A DNA stretch of 64,000 bases from Dyadobacter bucti. GTDB taxonomy: Bacteria; Bacteroidota; Bacteroidia; Cytophagales; Spirosomataceae. Made by a program: the position numbers and the translations under genes. Below are positions 52,456 to 61,622 of the stretch, one piece after another (the stretch's first letter is position 1; each line of letters starts with the position of its first letter). The notes below the pieces were generated by a model. The model saw only the letters and a program-made list of their open reading frames with translations, ran no database searches and had not been told where the DNA came from. The stretch spans positions 124,001 to 188,000 of the forward strand of contig NZ_SWFP01000001.1 in NCBI RefSeq assembly GCF_005869225.1, written 5' to 3'.

Positions 52456-54300
52456 ATGCGCTCAGGCAACTCCGGCCTGGTCCTGAAACGTATGGTTGGT
52501 TTTAGCAAATTGGCTATATTTTTGGCAATTGCATGCCTGGTTGTGGGAAGTGGATGCACCTCTTTACAAGAAAAAGAACACCTTGGACAAAAAGATGCCA
52601 GGGTCGTAGATGCTATGCCTCAGGAAAATTTTGCAGAAGACACCGTCCTGATCCTCAAATACAATAAGCTTGCTACAGACTACCTTTTTCAGGATGCGGA
52701 ACGTGCAATGTTTTACGCAAAATTCGTCTTGCGTTTATCGCAAAAACACCAGTGGGGAAAAGGCAAATTATTGGCATACAATCTTTTAAGTACTTATTAC
52801 CTATTTGACGGAAGCTATGATATTCTGCGTGAACTGTCCAACGAAAGCTTAACTTTATCGCGAAACCTCGGCCAGCCCCTCTACACAGGCCACGCCAAGC
52901 GGTTCATGGCAGAAAGTTATTCCGAATACAGGCATTGGGATTCCGCACGGATCAACTACGAACAGTCAATCAAGATTTTCGCAGATCTGGGTAGCACGGC
53001 AGACAGCTCACGCGCAACGAGTCTGGATAATATGGGCAATTGCTACAGGGACAAGAAGATATATCCGAAAGCATTGGAATATTACGACCAGGCTTACAAG
53101 CTCTTTGATAAAATAAACTCAGACTGGGGAAAAGCCACAGTACTGGGAAACCGCGGATATTTGCATGCGAAAAAGGATGAGTTCGTGGCAGCCGAAAAAT
53201 TGATCAGGGAGGCCTACGAGTTGTTCAAGAAAATTGATAACCGGTACGGACAGCTGAACGCGCTGAATGACCTTGGAAACATCTATTACCACCTCCGTGA
53301 CTACGATCAATGTATAGAAACCAGCCAGATGGCGCTGGACTTATCCCTTATCTACCACTCCGCCCAGCAGACCAATTGGGCCCTGCTCTCGCTCTCCAGA
53401 GGATACAGGGGCAAGAAGATGTTTGAAGAAGCGCTGAATGCTATGGAAAAAGTAAATCACAACCGACGTATGATCCATACCGGTTATGTGGAAAGGCAAT
53501 ACACCATGTACCAGCTTATTTACGATAATGAACTGATCAATTCCGAAATCCAGAAAAAGATCATTGACGAGCAACAAACCGTACAGCAGTTCCTGATCGG
53601 ATTTTCCTGCCTCATTATTGCTTTTGCTGCATTCTTATGGTTTAACAACAAAAAACTGAGACGCAAAAATGCTGAGATCCAGCAGGCAATGATCCAGGGC
53701 CAGACACTTGAAAGAAAAAGGGTAGCCGCTGAACTGCACGACCATCTCGGCGGTACACTCGCGTCACTGAACTGGTACCTCTACGGGATCGACAAAAAAG
53801 TACTTTCGCCGGAAGAACAGAAAATCTATGACAGCGTCCATCAGATGGTGGGAGCTGCATACCGCGAGGTAAGGAGCTTATCGCATAATCTAATGCCTGC
53901 CGAGCTGGAAGAACACGGACTGGTCATGGCGCTGTACCGCCTGATCGGCAAGCTGAACGAGAACAAGAATATCCAGTTTGCCTTTAATCTTTCGGGACTG
54001 GATGACCGGCTGAACAATAAAATTGAATTTGAGCTTTACAGCATTGTCCTTGAACTTACGAATAACATTATCAAACATTCCGGCGCAACCGCGGGCTCCA
54101 TCCACCTCATCGTAAATACCAGGAGTATTCATCTCGTGGTGAGCGACAATGGAAACGGTATGGCGGAACCATCCGGACAGGGAATCGGGCTTCGCAACGT
54201 AAAAAGCAGGGTCGAGAGCCTGCATGGAAAAATAAAGATCCTGCAGGAAGAGCCCAAGGGAATGAAGGTTGAAATAGAAATCCCGAAAACCATTTCCTGA
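52456..54300 (+). CDS. Lipoprotein-type TPR sensor histidine kinase (HisKA_3, orphan)
   Basis: This 614-residue protein has a signal peptide with a lipobox-like V-V-G-S-G-C (Cys34), an export-side region of TPR repeats (about 60-360; A-L-E-Y-Y-D-Q-A-Y-K-L-F is one helix), a TM helix near 374-393 and a cytoplasmic kinase. The phospho-acceptor His is in A-A-E-L-H-D-H-L-G-G near 428, and the ATPase has V-V-S-D-N-G-N-G-M near 565 and G-I-G-L-R-N-V. The HisKA_3 class works with NarL/LuxR-type regulators, but none is in the window. The TPR region may sense a periplasmic protein. Confidence 0.87.
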   Translation: MRSGNSGLVLKRMVGFSKLAIFLAIACLVVGSGCTSLQEKEHLGQKDARVVDAMPQENFAEDTVLILKYNKLATDYLFQDAERAMFYAKFVLRLSQKHQWGKGKLLAYNLLSTYYLFDGSYDILRELSNESLTLSRNLGQPLYTGHAKRFMAESYSEYRHWDSARINYEQSIKIFADLGSTADSSRATSLDNMGNCYRDKKIYPKALEYYDQAYKLFDKINSDWGKATVLGNRGYLHAKKDEFVAAEKLIREAYELFKKIDNRYGQLNALNDLGNIYYHLRDYDQCIETSQMALDLSLIYHSAQQTNWALLSLSRGYRGKKMFEEALNAMEKVNHNRRMIHTGYVERQYTMYQLIYDNELINSEIQKKIIDEQQTVQQFLIGFSCLIIAFAAFLWFNNKKLRRKNAEIQQAMIQGQTLERKRVAAELHDHLGGTLASLNWYLYGIDKKVLSPEEQKIYDSVHQMVGAAYREVRSLSHNLMPAELEEHGLVMALYRLIGKLNENKNIQFAFNLSGLDDRLNNKIEFELYSIVLELTNNIIKHSGATAGSIHLIVNTRSIHLVVSDNGNGMAEPSGQGIGLRNVKSRVESLHGKIKILQEEPKGMKVEIEIPKTIS

Positions 54301-54369
54301 CAACTTTTCGGGGACGCCAAACTGTATAGGAAATTTTGGCGTTAACATATTCAGGACAATAAATTTAAA

Positions 54370-55554
54370 ATGAACATCACACGACCGCTACACGAATTCA
54401 TCTCCGAATTCAGAACAAGTCTCGACAATAATACCTTCGCCAAACTCTCGCTGGGCAACTATCAGGGAAAAGAAGAAAACCTCAAAAATATTTATGTCAA
54501 AAAGACCCTGATCAAGAAAGAGGAAAAGCTCAGCTTCACTTATCGCTACAAGACAAGGGATATCGTCAAGAATTACACATTTGAGGAGGCGGTGCAACTC
54601 GTGGATGTTTTTCTTCAGGGTGACTTTTTCATTGCCACGCTTTTTGCATTATCATTTGAACTGCAATTTGAAATATTGAAAAACAATAAGATAACCCTTA
54701 AAAAGAAAACCGTCGAATTAAAAGGTATTCCTGCGCCGGAGCATGATAAGGCAAAAAAACGATTGATCCAGTCGGGTGATAAAGCATATCTGACCGAACT
54801 TAATATAACCGATCAGCAGGGCAATGTTTACAAAAATGCGCAGGACAAATACCGGCAGATCAACCATTATGTCGAGCTTCTGAGTCCTTTGCTTAAAGAA
54901 ATCCCGGCGGGCAAACCGCTGAGAGTCGTTGATATGGGTTCCGGAAAAGGCTACCTTACATTTGCTTTGTACGACTATCTGAAAAATGTACTGCAACTGG
55001 ATACTTCCGTAACGGGAGTTGAGTACCGCCCCGACCTTGTGGAGCTTTGCAATGAAATCGCCCAAAATGCAGGTTTTGGGAATCTCGACTTCAAGGAAGG
55101 CTCCATAGAAGATTACGACAGCGCAGGTACCGACGTCCTGATCGCCCTTCACGCCTGTGATACAGCCACCGACGATGCGATTTATAAGGGAATAACTGCC
55201 GGTTCGGAGCTGATCGTGGTTGCCCCGTGCTGTCACAAACAAGTCAGACGGGAAATTGAAAAGAATAAAACCATAAATGACCTGAGTTTCCTGACCCGCC
55301 ACGGTATTTTTCTGGAACGGCAGGCGGAAATGGTGACGGATGGTATCAGGGCGCTGATCCTTGAATATTTCGGATACAAAACCAAAGTCTTTGAATTCAT
55401 ATCAGATGCACATACGCCCAAAAATGTGATGATCGTCGGTACAAAAGACGCGCGCAACAGTATTGATAAGAACGCCGTACTGAAAAAAATCAAAGAAGCC
55501 AAGGAATATTTCGGAATCGGGTACCACCACCTGGAGAAGATTTCCGGGATTTAA
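54370..55554 (+). CDS. SAM-dependent methyltransferase (Methyltransf_32/METTL25-like)
   Basis: This 394-residue protein has a unique N-terminal domain of about 150 residues, then a Rossmann methyltransferase: motif I V-V-D-M-G-S-G-K-G-Y-L-T near 186, G-V-E-Y-R-P-D-L near 217, and A-L-H-A-C-D-T-A-T-D near 259 followed by A-P-C-C-H-K, as in the Methyltransf_32 family. The acceptor may be RNA or protein; the paired Cys in P-C-C-H-K are notable. It stands alone in its orientation group between two envelope genes. Confidence 0.82.
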   Translation: MNITRPLHEFISEFRTSLDNNTFAKLSLGNYQGKEENLKNIYVKKTLIKKEEKLSFTYRYKTRDIVKNYTFEEAVQLVDVFLQGDFFIATLFALSFELQFEILKNNKITLKKKTVELKGIPAPEHDKAKKRLIQSGDKAYLTELNITDQQGNVYKNAQDKYRQINHYVELLSPLLKEIPAGKPLRVVDMGSGKGYLTFALYDYLKNVLQLDTSVTGVEYRPDLVELCNEIAQNAGFGNLDFKEGSIEDYDSAGTDVLIALHACDTATDDAIYKGITAGSELIVVAPCCHKQVRREIEKNKTINDLSFLTRHGIFLERQAEMVTDGIRALILEYFGYKTKVFEFISDAHTPKNVMIVGTKDARNSIDKNAVLKKIKEAKEYFGIGYHHLEKISGI

Positions 55555-55668
55555 AAATCAGACTTACCACGCTGATTCTGGGGAGTTTTTGGATTGGCTC
55601 GGCTTTTGTAACATGATATCCAAACGTTATAAATCCTTCAAAAAACGCTGATTCCCGATCATGGTGCG

Positions 55669-55676
55669 TACCTTTG
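55669..55676 (+). promoter_or_regulatory. -7 box TACCTTTG upstream of the MMPL exporter
   Basis: This matches TAnnTTTG, 30 bp before the ATG at 55707. CTG rather than TTG lies at the -33 distance. Confidence 0.38.
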
Positions 55677-55706
55677 CAACTTTTGTGAAAAACTCAATCG
55701 AATAAT

Positions 55707-58028
55707 ATGTGGAATAAAATAGCCGCCTGCATTATCCGGTACCGGCTAATGTGGGTTGCATTAGTATTTGTATCAACAGTATTCATGGCTTACCAAGCCA
55801 GCAAAATAGAGCTCTCCTATCAGTTTGCCAGAATCCTGCCGTCGTCAGATCCCATAGAAAAAGAATACCAGGATTTCCGCAAATTATTCGGTGAAGACGG
55901 TAGTGTCATGGTGATCGGCTGGCAGGACCCGCAGATGTTCGAGATCGATAAGTTCAGGGACTGGTGCAAGCTTTCACAAAAAATAAAAGAGTCAGAGGGT
56001 ATAAAAAATGTTCTTTCACTCGCCAGTGTTTACAGAGTCGTCAGAAACGACAGCCTTAACCAGTTTGATTTCGAGCCCGTGATCAAACAAATACCCTCCA
56101 CACAAACCGAAGCTGACAGCCTCAAGAAGGAGATCGCGAACCTGCCCATTTACGAAGGTCTCGTCCTTAACTCCAAAACCAATGCTACTTTAATTGTCGT
56201 TACTTTCAACGATAAAGAACTGAATTCCAAGCGTCGCCTTACGATTGTGAGCGATATAGAAGCGATGGCCGAGGAATTCGCTGTGAAGTACGACACCGAT
56301 CTGCATTATTCCGGAATGCCATATATCCGCACCGTGAATATGAAAAAAATCTCCGGCGAAATGCAGCTTTTCATGGTATTGGCTGTTTTTGTGACCCTGT
56401 TGATTCTCTGGGCATTTTTCCGTTCGCTTAGGCTCACTTTGTTATCTATTGTCGTTGTATTGATAGGCGTGGTATTTGCCGTCGGGACATTGCATCTTTT
56501 TGGATACAAAATCACCGCTCTCACAGGGCTCATCCCTCCCCTGCTGATCGTCATTGGCGTACCTAACTGCGTTTTCCTCATCAACAAATACCAGGCCGAG
56601 CTTCTTTCGCATCAGAACAAGGACAGGGCCTTAATGGAAATGATCCGGCAAATAGGATTATCAACGTTCCTGGCCAACATGACCACCGCGATCGGGTTTG
56701 GTGTATTTTATTTTACAAACAGCATCCTGCTTGTGGAATTCGGAGTGGTTGCCGCCATCAGCGTAATGGTAACTTATGTACTTTGCCTGCTGCTCCTTCC
56801 TATTACACTGCATTACATGAGTGTGCCAAAAGCCCGGCACCTCAAACACCTCGAAGGAAAATGGGCAGCCGGATTTCTACGCAAAATTGATTATCTGGTG
56901 CATAACCGTCGCAAGGAAATTTACATATCGATGGTTTTACTGATCATCATTTCGGCTTTTGGAATGACCAAGATCAGGACTATTGGTTATGTCGTGGACG
57001 ACCTACCTAAAAAGGATGTGGTTTACACCGATCTTCGTTTTTTTGAAAAAAACTTCAACGGCGTTTTGCCGTTTGAAGTAATGATCAATACCAAACAACC
57101 CAATGGTATTTTCGCTGATCAGGCAAAAGTGCTGTATAAAATAAAAGCGCTACAAACCGAAATGGCGAAATTCCCGGAATTTTCGAAGCCGGTATCCGTC
57201 GTAGAAGCCTCTCGCTTCCTTTATCAGGCCTATCGGGGCGGAGACGCCAAATACTATGCGCTGCCGGGCGTGCTCGAACTGAATAAACTGACCAACTATG
57301 TGCAGGGAAAACAGGGCGCAGCCAAACAGCTGAATGCATTCCTGAACGAAGATAAGAGTGTTACACGCGTTAGTTTTCAGATGGCCGATGTAGGGTCAGA
57401 GCGCATCAAGGAACTGATGCAGCAGATCCGGCCGAAAGTGGATTCTATTTTCAGCCCGAAAGAATACAAGGTCAGCCTCACCGGCCACAGCCTCGTTTTC
57501 CTGAAAAGTAATGATTATCTGCTGAGTAACCTGTATGAAAGTCTGCTGATCGCCATTTTACTGATTGCGATTGTCGGGATGGTCCTTTTCCGGTCTATTC
57601 CCATCATATTGCTTTCCAAACTTCCCTGCCTCATTCCATTGGCGCTCACTGCCGGTATCATGGGCTATTTCGGGATCTATTTCAAACCTACTACCATCCT
57701 TATTTTCAGTATTACATTCGGTATTGCTTCCGACGGAACCGTTTACTTTCTTACCAGGTACCGGCAGGAATTGTATGAGCGGGGCCTGAATCCCTCACAG
57801 GCAGTAACACAATCCATTTATGGTACAGGCCTAAGTATGATCTACACGGCTGTAATCCTGTTCTGCGGTTTTTCAATCTTTTCCGCTTCCAGTTTTGGAG
57901 GAACGGCAGCTATGGGCGTAATGGTATCGATAACCCTGCTGGTAGCCATGTGTACCAATCTCATTCTGTTACCGGCACTGCTTTTGTCGATCGCCAAACG
58001 GCAGGGAAAGAATGTAATACCTGATTAA
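55707..58028 (+). CDS. MMPL/RND-superfamily exporter
   Basis: This 773-residue inner-membrane protein shows the internally duplicated RND plan: one TM near the start, a large periplasmic loop, TMs 2-6 (from about 215), then TM7, a second loop and TMs 8-12 from about 610. S-G-M-P-Y-I-R-T near 200 precedes the first TM bundle, and G-I-A-S-D-G-T-V-Y-F-L near 672 matches the conserved TM10 region. The family moves lipids or hydrophobic compounds (HpnN, MmpL). No membrane-fusion or outer-membrane partner is adjacent. A strong shared terminator follows. Confidence 0.9.
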   Translation: MWNKIAACIIRYRLMWVALVFVSTVFMAYQASKIELSYQFARILPSSDPIEKEYQDFRKLFGEDGSVMVIGWQDPQMFEIDKFRDWCKLSQKIKESEGIKNVLSLASVYRVVRNDSLNQFDFEPVIKQIPSTQTEADSLKKEIANLPIYEGLVLNSKTNATLIVVTFNDKELNSKRRLTIVSDIEAMAEEFAVKYDTDLHYSGMPYIRTVNMKKISGEMQLFMVLAVFVTLLILWAFFRSLRLTLLSIVVVLIGVVFAVGTLHLFGYKITALTGLIPPLLIVIGVPNCVFLINKYQAELLSHQNKDRALMEMIRQIGLSTFLANMTTAIGFGVFYFTNSILLVEFGVVAAISVMVTYVLCLLLLPITLHYMSVPKARHLKHLEGKWAAGFLRKIDYLVHNRRKEIYISMVLLIIISAFGMTKIRTIGYVVDDLPKKDVVYTDLRFFEKNFNGVLPFEVMINTKQPNGIFADQAKVLYKIKALQTEMAKFPEFSKPVSVVEASRFLYQAYRGGDAKYYALPGVLELNKLTNYVQGKQGAAKQLNAFLNEDKSVTRVSFQMADVGSERIKELMQQIRPKVDSIFSPKEYKVSLTGHSLVFLKSNDYLLSNLYESLLIAILLIAIVGMVLFRSIPIILLSKLPCLIPLALTAGIMGYFGIYFKPTTILIFSITFGIASDGTVYFLTRYRQELYERGLNPSQAVTQSIYGTGLSMIYTAVILFCGFSIFSASSFGGTAAMGVMVSITLLVAMCTNLILLPALLLSIAKRQGKNVIPD

Positions 58029-58030
58029 AG

Positions 58031-58066
58031 AAAAAAGCTCACCAGCGAACGCTGATGAGCTTTTTT
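58031..58066. terminator. Bidirectional terminator between the MMPL and Anbu genes
   Basis: The outer stem AAAAAAGCTCA / TGAGCTTTTTT and inner stem CAGCG / CGCTG are separated by one mismatch, with a 2-nt loop. The A/T runs on either side fit termination from both strands. Confidence 0.92.
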
Positions 58067-58079
58067 CCGGACAAATCGT

Positions 58080-58802
58080 TTACGGAATTTTATCAAACGA
58101 TTTGTCCATCCATTCCTCCGGGATGTCGTCCAGCGCCTGTTTAAGTTTGTCGGCCCATATTTCAGAAATCTGCGCCAGGTCCTTTTGCTCGTAACGGTGC
58201 TCTACGATGGAAAAACTGTCCTTTTTATAAAGTACCACGTCAATCGGGAAATCAACATCATTGTTACTCACCCTGGTAGAATCAAAAGACAGGAAACCAG
58301 CCTTAAGTGCCTGTTTCATGGTTGAGTCTTCATTCAACACCCTGTTCAGGATCGCTTTTCCCTGGCCCGAATTTCCGATGATCACATAGGGTGAGCCTTC
58401 ATCCAGTTCTACCCAGTTTCCCTCCGAATAGAGCAAAAACAATTTATGGTCAGCATCATCCTTCAGCTGCCCACCGACTATGGTATTGAGGTTAAATTTA
58501 AAACCGGCCCGTTCCAGAGTGGCCCTGTCCTCTTCAGCTACCCGCTTGATCTGCTCGCCGAACGCATTGACAGCCTTATATAGTTTGTTATAGACTACCC
58601 CATCGTTGAGCAGTTCCTCGAAATAATGTACCGCCTTGTCACGAACAGAGCGAAGCCCGCTGGTCATGATAAAAAGGGAATAATTCTCCTTTTGAGTCAC
58701 ATACATTTTCTTTTTTACTGTGGTGTTGGTGCCGGCGGTAATACGCGTGTCGGCCAGTGCAACCAATCCTTCCTTTACTTTTATTCCTAAACAATAAGTC
58801 AT
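58080..58802 (-). CDS. Anbu-type proteasome-like peptidase
   Basis: This 240-residue protein starts M-T-Y-C-L-G-I-K, so Met removal would leave a catalytic N-terminal Thr, as in proteasome beta subunits and HslV. L-V-A-L-A-D-T-R-I-T-A-G-T-N near residue 13 and F-I-M-T-S-G-L-R-S-V-R near 44 fit the Anbu group (COG3484), thought to be close to the ancestor of HslV and the proteasome. In Proteobacteria Anbu sits with an alpha-E protein, an ATP-grasp and a transglutaminase; none is adjacent here. It may form a ring without an ATPase. Substrates are unknown. Confidence 0.88.
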   Translation of the reverse strand: MTYCLGIKVKEGLVALADTRITAGTNTTVKKKMYVTQKENYSLFIMTSGLRSVRDKAVHYFEELLNDGVVYNKLYKAVNAFGEQIKRVAEEDRATLERAGFKFNLNTIVGGQLKDDADHKLFLLYSEGNWVELDEGSPYVIIGNSGQGKAILNRVLNEDSTMKQALKAGFLSFDSTRVSNNDVDFPIDVVLYKKDSFSIVEHRYEQKDLAQISEIWADKLKQALDDIPEEWMDKSFDKIP

Positions 58803-58876
58803 TTTTGTAATTATTTAAAATCAAACAGAGGCTTTTCAAGCGCCACAACCTGCCTGACTGCAACTTTAATTGACCG

Positions 58877-58884
58877 CAAAAGTA
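58877..58884 (-). promoter_or_regulatory. -7 box TACTTTTG upstream of the Anbu gene
   Basis: This matches TAnnTTTG on the minus strand, 74 bp before the ATG at 58802, implying a leader of about 68 nt. Confidence 0.38.
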
Positions 58885-59084
58885 CCAAATTGAGCACTCA
58901 GGAATGAAAATTAACCCGGATACTTCAGTATTTTATCGAAAGTTGATTAAAATAATTTCACTAAGATACTGTAAGTCAAATAGTTAATTAGAAAAAGATT
59001 GATATCCATCAATACCATAAAAGCTTAATAACATATTCACAGACAATTTCGGGATCTTTAGTAGTTCCGCTGGCCCGAAAACTA

Positions 59085-59116
59085 AAAACCTCCGCAGTTA
59101 AAACAGGCGAAGGTTT
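59085..59116 (-). terminator. Probable terminator of the ferredoxin/reductase operon
   Basis: AAACCTCCGC and GCGAAGGTTT (59087-59096 with 59107-59116) form an imperfect 10-bp stem with one mismatch. On the minus strand it ends in a short T run. Confidence 0.65.
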
Positions 59117-59148
59117 ATGTACTATTATTCCAAAATTCTAATTCTCAA

Positions 59149-59472
59149 TTACACCTCATGGAAGGCTTTTAACCGGATCACCAGTCCATCCATATTTTGG
59201 TCGGGACGAAGCTGGCACGAAAGCCGGCTGTTCATATCGGCGTCCGGCAATGTATCGAGGGTAGCAAGCTCGCTATCGTTCGATTCCGGCAGCTTTTCAG
59301 CCCCTTCGAGGATTTCAATGTGGCACGTCGCACACAAAGCCATCCCCCCGCAGGTGGCCATTATATCGTATTCATAGGCCTTCAGAACTTCCATCAGGTT
59401 CAGGCCCATATCTTCGGGTACGTCCAGCAGGTGGCGCTCCCCAACGTGGTTTTCAACTGTTATATTGATCAT
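59149..59472 (-). CDS. 2Fe-2S ferredoxin (adrenodoxin type)
   Basis: This 107-residue protein has the plant/vertebrate-type cluster motif C-G-G-M-A-L-C-A-T-C-H near residues 41-51 and the fourth Cys in S-R-L-S-C-Q-L near 85. The C-x5-C-x2-C pattern with R-L-S-C-Q-L matches adrenodoxin/Isc-type ferredoxins. It lies 2 bp after the reductase stop, so the pair very probably works together to deliver electrons from NAD(P)H. Confidence 0.92.
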   Translation of the reverse strand: MINITVENHVGERHLLDVPEDMGLNLMEVLKAYEYDIMATCGGMALCATCHIEILEGAEKLPESNDSELATLDTLPDADMNSRLSCQLRPDQNMDGLVIRLKAFHEV

Positions 59473-59474
59473 GG

Positions 59475-60479
59475 CTAAAAGGGATTGACTCCGTTCACGG
59501 TGGTGTATTTGAAACTTAACTTTTGGTCGGGATATACATATTTGAATGCGCTTTGCATCATAATTGCCGCCTCATGGAACCCGCAGAGGATCAGTTTCAA
59601 TTTCCCGGGATATGTGTTGATGTCACCGATGGCGTAGATCCTTTCGATATTGGTGGAGTAATCAGCTGTGTCGACGATTACGGCTGACTTTTCTACACCC
59701 AACTGCCAGTCCGCAATCGGCCCCAGTTTCGGACTTAGCCCAAAAAGCGGGATAAAATGATCCGTAGCGATTGTACGGATGCTTTTGTCGTTGGCCTGAA
59801 TAGAAATTTCCTTCAGTACCCCATTCCCGCCGAGGCTGCTTACCTGAGACTGAAGAATGAGATCGATCTTGCCTTTTCCGGCTAGCTCAAAAACCTTTTC
59901 GGCAGAATCCGGCGCACCCCGGAAAGTATCGCCCCGGTGCACCAGCGTAACCCGGGAAGCAATATCGGCCAGAAAGATCGTCCAGTCCAGGGCTGAGTCA
60001 CCGCCACCGGCAAGTACGACGTGCTGGTTACGAAACTGCTCAGGCTTTTTAACCATATAATGTACCCCTTTGCCCTCAAAATGTTCAAGCTTTTCCACGG
60101 CAGGTTTACGGGGTTCAAAGCTGCCAAGGCCGGCGGCGATTACCACTACCTGACAATGCACTTCGGTGCCTTCATTGGTTTTGACCAAATAACTTCCGTC
60201 GTCAAGCTTGTTTAATGCTTCTACGCGCTCACCCAGTGTAAAGCCTGGCTTAAACTCCTCAATCTGGATCAGGAGGTTTTTGATCAGGTCTTCGGCAATA
60301 ATACCCGGAGCACCCGGAATATCGTAAATTGGTTTCTGTGGATATATTTCAGCAAGCTGACCGCCGATAACAGGTAGCGCGTCGATCAGATGACAGCGCA
60401 TTTTGAGCAGTCCTGCTTCGAATACGGCAAACAACCCTACCGGGCCAGCCCCGATAATGCAGATATCTGTGGTTATCAT
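59475..60479 (-). CDS. Thioredoxin-reductase-like ferredoxin-NAD(P)+ reductase
   Basis: This 334-residue flavoenzyme has FAD motif C-I-I-G-A-G-P-V-G-L-F near residue 7, the NAD(P) motif L-A-G-G-G-D-S-A-L-D near 156, and Y-A-I-G-D-I-N-T-Y near 284. It lacks the C-x-x-C redox pair of thioredoxin reductase, which fits the FNR type found in green sulfur bacteria and Bacillus YumC. A ferredoxin gene follows 2 bp downstream. It has a fair upstream promoter. Confidence 0.92.
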   Translation of the reverse strand: MITTDICIIGAGPVGLFAVFEAGLLKMRCHLIDALPVIGGQLAEIYPQKPIYDIPGAPGIIAEDLIKNLLIQIEEFKPGFTLGERVEALNKLDDGSYLVKTNEGTEVHCQVVVIAAGLGSFEPRKPAVEKLEHFEGKGVHYMVKKPEQFRNQHVVLAGGGDSALDWTIFLADIASRVTLVHRGDTFRGAPDSAEKVFELAGKGKIDLILQSQVSSLGGNGVLKEISIQANDKSIRTIATDHFIPLFGLSPKLGPIADWQLGVEKSAVIVDTADYSTNIERIYAIGDINTYPGKLKLILCGFHEAAIMMQSAFKYVYPDQKLSFKYTTVNGVNPF

Positions 60480-60552
60480 AACTATAAAGAATTTTGGATG
60501 GATGATACATCAAATAATCCGGGGCCAAAGGCTCTTTCTTATTTTGATGCAT

Positions 60553-60584
60553 CAAAGGTAGACCTCTCCCGGGCCTGCCGCCAA
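60553..60584 (-). promoter_or_regulatory. Promoter of the ferredoxin reductase operon: TTG-N21-TACCTTTG
   Basis: On the minus strand TTG (60584-60582) is followed after 21 bp by TACCTTTG (60560-60553), close to the Bacteroidetes consensus. The ATG at 60479 gives a leader of about 67 nt. Confidence 0.48.
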
Positions 60585-60632
60585 TCATTATATGTTATCC
60601 GTGATAACCAAAAGTTATTGAAGAAACGGCGT

Positions 60633-61538
60633 TTACTTTTTACTCATTACCATAAAATCGAGCATATCCGGCTGGACGTCTATCTTGATTTCGATCGGGT
60701 CATCGAGCTTGATGCGTTCGTCATCTGCATGCAGGTCCTTTCCGTCCCAAAGAATCTCAAAGCTTTTTGCCCGCACCGTATTGAATTTGTAGGGTTTGTT
60801 TTCGCCGTTGATCATATTAGTCAGATAGGTTTCCAGTTTGCCGCGGTCTTTTTCGTATACCAGCACCAAATCCAGTTCACCGTCACCAGGATCCGCCGAC
60901 GGCGCCAATACCAGATTAGGCCCTATTGACCTGATATTTAACAGCTCAACCATAATATACATACCAGAATAATCCTTCCCGTCGGCTTTAATGGTACATT
61001 CCCGGGCCTTATAATTCTGGACAATATCGAGCAAAACAGTCCTTGCCGCCCGGATTTTTTCATTAACATCTGCCTCAGGGTCCTCTTCCAGTTTACTCAT
61101 CGTTTTGATCAGCTTGGGAAAAACTCCGTAGCCAAAGCCTTCCAGAAAAAACAGGTCGTCCTTCATTCCCTGCACCTTTCCGATATCAAATTTTTTGAGG
61201 TCGCTTTTATGCCAGGAACGTACGATGTCCCGAATCTGCCCGTCCACTTCCAGAGAGCAGGAAATGTTATTTGCCGTACCATGCGGCAACAGCGCCAGTG
61301 GAAAGTGTTTTTCGATCCGCTTCCTTTTCATGAGGGATTTTGCAACCCGCCGTACAGTGCCGTCCCCACCGGCAATGACCAAAAATTCAGCATCATTTTG
61401 GAATGCATCCCATTCGTCCTCTTTTACGGAAGTATAGATACATTCAAAATTTTCCTTCTCGATCAGCTTAACCAGTTCCTTTTTAGAAAAATCATTGTCC
61501 CCGGCTGTCGGGTTGTGAAGCAGATGTACTTTTTTCAT
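60633..61538 (-). CDS. YegS/DAG kinase-family lipid kinase
   Basis: This 301-residue protein has the diacylglycerol-kinase catalytic pattern: H-N-P-T-A-G near residue 8, the ATP loop A-G-G-D-G-T-V at 56-62, and L-L-P-H-G-T-A-N-N at 83-91. The C-terminal half has the YegS/BmrU beta-sandwich with D-P-G-D-G-E-L-D near 215. It would phosphorylate a membrane lipid such as diacylglycerol or phosphatidylglycerol. Orientation is divergent from surE. Confidence 0.88.
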   Translation of the reverse strand: MKKVHLLHNPTAGDNDFSKKELVKLIEKENFECIYTSVKEDEWDAFQNDAEFLVIAGGDGTVRRVAKSLMKRKRIEKHFPLALLPHGTANNISCSLEVDGQIRDIVRSWHKSDLKKFDIGKVQGMKDDLFFLEGFGYGVFPKLIKTMSKLEEDPEADVNEKIRAARTVLLDIVQNYKARECTIKADGKDYSGMYIMVELLNIRSIGPNLVLAPSADPGDGELDLVLVYEKDRGKLETYLTNMINGENKPYKFNTVRAKSFEILWDGKDLHADDERIKLDDPIEIKIDVQPDMLDFMVMSKK

Positions 61539-61622
61539 AGGTTATTTTTGGGATATACGGATTTTTATAAAAAACATACCAGGCATAATTTTATTAGAAT
61601 GGTCAGAAAAAATGATTTGCGT

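Larger units (their letters stand above)
58803..59148. other. 346-bp gene-free region between the Anbu gene and the ferredoxin
   Basis: It contains the Anbu -7 box (58877-58884) and the ferredoxin terminator (59085-59116). The middle is AT-rich, and nothing else could be identified in it. Confidence 0.6.

Noticed and set aside
60390..60929. 179-residue open frame on the plus strand
   Set aside because: It runs antisense through the ferredoxin reductase start, its promoter region and the lipid kinase gene, with no family match.
61209..61622. 138-residue N-terminal extension of SurE
   Set aside because: It reads back through the antisense of the lipid kinase gene; SurE proteins start at M-K-I-L-V-T-N-D-D-G.
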